Part shown: piece by piece, positions 6,114 to 8,593 of the stretch | How the letters are laid out: every line of letters begins with the position of its first letter | Position numbering within the stretch: the first letter of the stretch is position 1 | Assembly: GCA_030605265.1 (NCBI GenBank) | Contig: JAUWIR010000154.1 | Coordinates: forward strand, 1 to 8,593 | Reading direction: 5' to 3' | Length of the DNA: 8,593 nt | Source of the DNA: Pseudomonadota bacterium | GTDB lineage: Bacteria > SZUA-182 > DTGQ01 | The notes under the pieces: model-generated | What the model was told of the DNA's origin: nothing | What the model saw: only the letters and a program-made list of their open reading frames with translations | Database searches by the model: none | Translations under genes and position numbers: made by a program

Positions 6114-6698
6114 TTAATCCGGTCGGGCCATGATCACCGTCAAAATGGGAAGGCCCGGAAAGAGGCCTTTAAGTTTAAACCATTTCTGTAAAACCTTGAC
6201 CAGATGCTCGCGAAGATATTCAGCAAACTTTTCGAGCGTTAGGTATTCAAAAATTAAACCCTTTTGGGCCAAGTCTTCCTTAAAATGAAGCACTTTGACC
6301 CACTGCTCAGCCTCCTTGGCATTTTGAGGGGAATAGGGTTTTTGGCTGAAGTAAAAGAAAATCCTTGGCTGCTTAAACTTTTGCCAGTTATTATAGGCAA
6401 TGTCAAATTCCTCTTTAGTACCGGATTCAGCTTTACAGCTTGGCGTGCCAAAGCGCTTCCACATAATCCCCACAAAGATGTCATAATCCTTAATCTGGTC
6501 ATTGATCACCTCTTGCGGCCGACCCATATCAGGCGCTACGTGGGTTTTCCACTCGATTACTTCAAGGCGAACCTTGAACAAATCACCCACAGTGCGGTTG
6601 ATTTGAGCCACTATATCGGAAACCTTCTTACGCTCTCCCTCTACATCACCAGGTGAGGAAAGGAAAAGTCGAATGATTTTAAAAATGACTTTGGCCAT
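6114..6698 (-). CDS. Free-standing DUF4062 domain protein
   Basis: 194 residues covering one DUF4062 domain. IRLFLSSPGDV (near residues 8-18) is the typical start, followed by the WKTHVAPDMGRPQEV, FVGIMWKRFGTP and EFDIAYNNW blocks. DUF4062 usually sits at the N-terminus of NACHT or other STAND proteins; its biochemical role is not established. I chose the ATG at 6698 because AAGGA lies seven bases upstream and the domain starts at once. The frame could extend to 6809, but the added residues are AT-rich and unlike the family. The final residues after QKWFKLKG (VIMARPD) are not family-like. The next gene's frame is open through this same tail (6168-6114), which suggests that a frameshift separated this domain from the NACHT-FGE protein. 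It is a close paralogue of the DUF4062 segment in the left fusion gene. Confidence 0.88.
   Translation of the reverse strand: MAKVIFKIIRLFLSSPGDVEGERKKVSDIVAQINRTVGDLFKVRLEVIEWKTHVAPDMGRPQEVINDQIKDYDIFVGIMWKRFGTPSCKAESGTKEEFDIAYNNWQKFKQPRIFFYFSQKPYSPQNAKEAEQWVKVLHFKEDLAQKGLIFEYLTLEKFAEYLREHLVKVLQKWFKLKGLFPGLPILTVIMARPD
6314..6613. repeat. Diverged direct repeat, copy B (DUF4062 core)
   Basis: This is the partner of copy A at 741-1040, in the same orientation, inside the free-standing DUF4062 gene. Bases outside the core diverge faster than those inside, which would fit either purifying selection on the core or occasional gene conversion. Confidence 0.85.
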
Positions 6699-6705
6699 GA
6701 TAAAA

Positions 6706-6710
6706 TCCTT
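6706..6710 (-). promoter_or_regulatory. Shine-Dalgarno deciding the DUF4062 start
   Basis: AAGGA on the minus strand, seven bases before the ATG at 6698. It supports the 194-residue form over the longer frame beginning at 6809. Confidence 0.75.
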
Positions 6711-6800
6711 TGTGAAAGAGGTTGGAATAAAACAAATTCTTTTTGAAACATATATGATATTAATATAAAAAGAATAAAAAATCCAATGCTTTTTCGATTT

Positions 6801-6864
6801 GATGAACAAGAAATAAGATGGACAGGGAATATGATGAATAGGGAATATGATGGAAACAGAATAG
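6801..6864. repeat. Four-unit 16-bp degenerate tandem repeat
   Basis: Units start at 6801, 6817, 6833 and 6849, each with GATG at the left end. Units 2 and 3 (GATGGACAGGGAATAT, GATGAATAGGGAATAT) differ at two bases; the outer units are more diverged. The array lies in the 204-base gap between the TPR gene stop and the DUF4062 start, about 100 bases upstream of that start. It may be an array of regulator sites or simple slippage-derived DNA. The rest of the gap (6699-6800) is AT-rich and probably holds the DUF4062 promoter, but no box pair is convincing. Confidence 0.8.
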
Positions 6865-6902
6865 AGAATAGGGCCGGACTATACTAAGCCACATTAGCTA
6901 AT

Positions 6903-8273
6903 CTAGTGAGCTATATTGGCTTTTTCAAGATTATCAATGAATTCATCTAACCAATCCACTGCCTGCCCTCTTTTTTGCCTGGCTTCACGAATCAGTCGTA
7001 AATTATTGGCAGTAGTTTTAGGTTCCCATGTTTCGCGTATAGAGATTAGGGCAGAGGCAAGGAGGTTTTTGGCTTCAGCAGGGTCATTAGCCAATACAGC
7101 CAGCTCAAGGAGGGTGGCATAATCCCAATAATCAGGGTTGGCAAATTTGAGCCGCTGATTGACTGCAAAACGTACCACAGGCAGGATTTCCTCTTTGCGA
7201 GCCAATGAAGCTTGATCGCCTTTGATATCAAGAAGAGTGACCGCATTAATGCCGGGGTAGGCATCACGCCAATCCGTTTCAAATCCTAAGACATACATCT
7301 TTATTGCTTCATCAAGATATCCTTGTGCAAGGGCTGCTTGCTCATCTTCTATCGCTTTGACCCACAGGTCTTTATATACCCGGCCCATAAGCCCGCAGGT
7401 TTCAGAGCTTGGGCCCTGCTCCTCCAGCACGGCTTTTAGAATTTCCAGCGCCCGCTGCCGGTTGCCCTGCCGGTTGTAAGCAAAAGCCAATTGCTCTCGT
7501 ACCAAAATAGTTCGGCGAAGTATTTCAGGAAGGCGGGTATAAAGGGAAATCATTTGATCCCAGTCCTCCAGCGCACGATAGGATAAAAACAGGTCCACCA
7601 AAACCCCGGCTTCAGTTTGATCAAAATTCCCAAGCTCTGTCTCTATTTCATTGAGCATCTGTATATCCAAGCGTCGGCGGGCTTCAGACAGCTTTTGCTT
7701 AATACCTTCAGAATATTTCACCAGATCTCGAAATGTATCTGTTTTGAGCCTTGAGATATCAGGCGCTTTATAGCCCTTCAAAAGCTGAAAAAGGGGGCTG
7801 TCCACAGCCATTTCCTTTTTGGCCAACTGGCGCAGGTCTTTTAATCTGGCCATAAGGGAATTTTTCAATCGGGTAGCCTCTGATGCGCCGAATTGGTTAT
7901 CCCGGCCCAATTCGTAAGAAAGTGAGCGCAGGTAATTTACATCAAAGGGGATTTTCTGGCGGGCGGCAAAAATAGTCAGGGTAGTCCTTGGCAGCACTGC
8001 ATGTCTTACCCCAAGTTCATAAAACACATTGGCATTGGCTGTGGTTAAGTCGGCCACTGCAAAGTCGCAAAGGAGCAGCCTCTCAAACATGGCATTATGG
8101 ATAATCCCTCCCAAGCGCTCTGCATCAGCCCGAATGGGCCCCATTCCCGCATCTCTTATGGCTGGTTCAATAGATTCTTTGTAAATGCGGTCAAAGTCGA
8201 TTTCAGGCCTTCCAGTAGGATCTTTTTTCCGACCAAAAGGCATTAGAACAAAACATAAAGGATCAGGTGTCAT
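6903..8273 (-). CDS. DUF4071 / TRAFs-binding TPR protein with N-terminal TIR-like domain
   Basis: 456 residues. Residues 1-130 form an alpha/beta domain with CFVLMPFG (7-14), GGIIH (55-59), CDFAVADLTT (69-78) and NVFYELG (82-88), a pattern shared with bacterial DUF4071 proteins. The fold is probably TIR- or nucleoside-binding-like, and Glu86 in FYELG is where TIR-like enzymes often carry a key acid, but activity is not shown. The remainder is helical and TPR-like (LVREQLAFAYNRQGN, SSETCGLMGRVYKD, DWRDAYPGINAVTLL), ending in the family's WEPKTTANNLRLIREA block. In animals this region occurs in ASK-type MAP3Ks, where it binds TRAFs. I chose ATG 8273 because GGAGGG lies four bases upstream; the longer frame starts at a TTG inside that ribosome site. 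First gene of the right module; by context an adaptor or effector for the NACHT-FGE sensor. Confidence 0.88.
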   Translation of the reverse strand: MTPDPLCFVLMPFGRKKDPTGRPEIDFDRIYKESIEPAIRDAGMGPIRADAERLGGIIHNAMFERLLLCDFAVADLTTANANVFYELGVRHAVLPRTTLTIFAARQKIPFDVNYLRSLSYELGRDNQFGASEATRLKNSLMARLKDLRQLAKKEMAVDSPLFQLLKGYKAPDISRLKTDTFRDLVKYSEGIKQKLSEARRRLDIQMLNEIETELGNFDQTEAGVLVDLFLSYRALEDWDQMISLYTRLPEILRRTILVREQLAFAYNRQGNRQRALEILKAVLEEQGPSSETCGLMGRVYKDLWVKAIEDEQAALAQGYLDEAIKMYVLGFETDWRDAYPGINAVTLLDIKGDQASLARKEEILPVVRFAVNQRLKFANPDYWDYATLLELAVLANDPAEAKNLLASALISIRETWEPKTTANNLRLIREARQKRGQAVDWLDEFIDNLEKANIAH

Positions 8274-8277
8274 AGTT

Positions 8278-8283
8278 CCCTCC
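8278..8283 (-). promoter_or_regulatory. Strong Shine-Dalgarno of the TPR gene
   Basis: GGAGGG four bases before ATG 8273. It overlaps the TTG at 8285-8283 that would begin a four-residue longer frame, which rules against that start. Confidence 0.85.
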
Positions 8284-8331
8284 AAACATTGATATTTTGG
8301 TCAGCCGTCGCCAGTCGCCAGCTGAGGCTGT

Positions 8332-8358
8332 GTTATATGATATAAGGTTAAGTTTCAA
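8332..8358 (-). promoter_or_regulatory. Candidate sigma-70-type promoter for the TPR gene
   Basis: On the minus strand, TTGAAA (8358-8353) and TATAAC (8337-8332) each match consensus at five of six bases, 15 bases apart. This spacing is shorter than the ideal 17. It would give a leader of about 50 bases before ATG 8273. Confidence 0.35.
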
Positions 8359-8411
8359 GCACGTTATTTTCCAGGCGATAAATGATGATGGTAAGGATGA
8401 CCTTCCGCGGC

Positions 8412-8457
8412 CATTTACCAATAAAGGCTTCGGTCATTTACCAATCAAGGCTTGTCC
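8412..8457. repeat. 23-bp tandem duplication
   Basis: CATTTACCAATAAAGGCTT (8412-8430) recurs immediately at 8435 with one change in 19 bases; the last four bases of the 23-base unit have diverged. It lies upstream of the candidate promoter, so it could be a paired regulator site. No protein is evident. Confidence 0.75.
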
Positions 8458-8540
8458 GGATAAATAGATGAATATGGCATCTTTCATACACCACGAAAAG
8501 TAGTTTACACTTATGACTTTTTATTTTTTTATCTACCATG

Positions 8541-8577
8541 GCATGAAGGAAAAGAAGAAACAAAAAAATCTTCATGC
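8541..8577. repeat. Inverted GCATGAAG / CTTCATGC motif
   Basis: A perfect 8-bp inverted repeat (8541-8548 and 8570-8577) around a purine-rich 21-base loop. CTTCATG-like motifs repeat again to the window edge. It resembles a small dispersed intergenic repeat more than a terminator, and it may continue outside the window. Confidence 0.45.
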
Positions 8578-8593
8578 TCTTCATGTCCTTCAC

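Larger units (their letters stand above)
8284..8593. other. Upstream spacer of the right module
   Basis: About 310 bases with no gene that I can support on either strand. It holds the ribosome site and a candidate promoter close to the TPR gene, a 23-bp tandem duplication, a 7-bp doublet GTCGCCA (8306-8319), and short inverted copies of a GCATGAAG motif at the right edge. Confidence 0.6.

Noticed and set aside
6117..6168. Programmed -1 frameshift site joining DUF4062 and NACHT
   Set aside because: No X-XXY-YYZ heptamer in the right phase was found in the overlap; a plain indel or split genes are simpler.
6264..6656. 130-codon plus-strand frame
   Set aside because: It is antisense to the DUF4062 gene. 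Its likeness to the plus-strand frame at 751-993 comes only from the duplicated DUF4062 DNA.
6757..6786. Promoter TTGGAT with TAATAT upstream of the DUF4062 gene
   Set aside because: Spacing of 18 is acceptable, but the region is so AT-rich that such boxes arise by chance.
6699..6809. N-terminal extension of the DUF4062 protein
   Set aside because: The extra 37 residues are AT-rich and unlike the family, and a good Shine-Dalgarno sits at the internal ATG 6698.
8274..8285. TTG start four codons upstream in the TPR gene
   Set aside because: The TTG overlaps the GGAGGG ribosome site that serves ATG 8273.
1..8593. CRISPR array, tRNA or rRNA genes
   Set aside because: No regularly spaced identical repeats of CRISPR length and no tRNA or rRNA-like segments were seen.

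Overview
The window reads as a bacterial accessory (defence-type) island. All five protein genes are on the minus strand, so gene order in transcription runs from right to left. Shine-Dalgarno sites, an ATGA gene overlap and the protein families are bacterial. I cannot fix the phylum. STAND/NACHT proteins with DUF4062, SIR2 and FGE-type domains are common in large-genome, environmental or multicellular bacteria, so such a host is a loose inference. Base composition is mosaic: the NACHT and TPR genes are mid-GC, while the SIR2 genes and intergenic spacers are clearly AT-richer.

Right module (8593 to 3490). A 310-base spacer carries a plausible promoter and several short repeats. It leads into a DUF4071/TRAFs-binding TPR protein (8273-6903) related to the central region of animal ASK-type MAP3Ks. 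A 204-base gap follows, with a four-unit 16-bp tandem repeat, and then a free-standing DUF4062 protein (6698-6114). Seventeen bases later comes a NACHT ATPase with a C-terminal FGE/SUMF1-fold domain (6096-3490). DUF4062 and NACHT are in different frames, and the break falls where a paralogue in the same window is continuous; they look like one ancestral protein split in two. The last ~40 residues of the FGE domain look like a diversity-generating retroelement (DGR) variable region: the fixed scaffold residues are kept, Tyr/Cys/Gly/Trp/Phe/His stand where templates usually have Asn, and nearly all codons end in a pyrimidine. No reverse transcriptase or template repeat is in the window, so any diversification would act in trans.

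Middle spacer (3489 to 2769). It is AT-rich, with a probable transposase C-terminal remnant, an imperfect palindrome just after the variable region, and small repeats.

Left module (2768 to 1). A SIR2-family protein with an intact predicted NAD-site signature (2768-1947) overlaps by ATGA a large multidomain gene running off the left edge (1950-1). The latter encodes a degenerate SIR2-like domain (Tyr replacing the catalytic His, glycine-rich loop lost), then DUF4062, then NACHT. The first gene looks like the enzyme and the second like a sensor or oligomerising ATPase with a pseudo-SIR2 docking or regulatory domain.

Working model (inference): two NLR-like signalling modules sit side by side and share a recently duplicated DUF4062 domain. 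One couples to a predicted NAD-consuming SIR2 effector. The other has a hypervariable lectin-like sensor and a TRAFs-binding TPR adaptor or effector. The elements that look least described are the active/pseudo SIR2 pair and the DUF4062/NACHT-FGE protein with a DGR-like tail.
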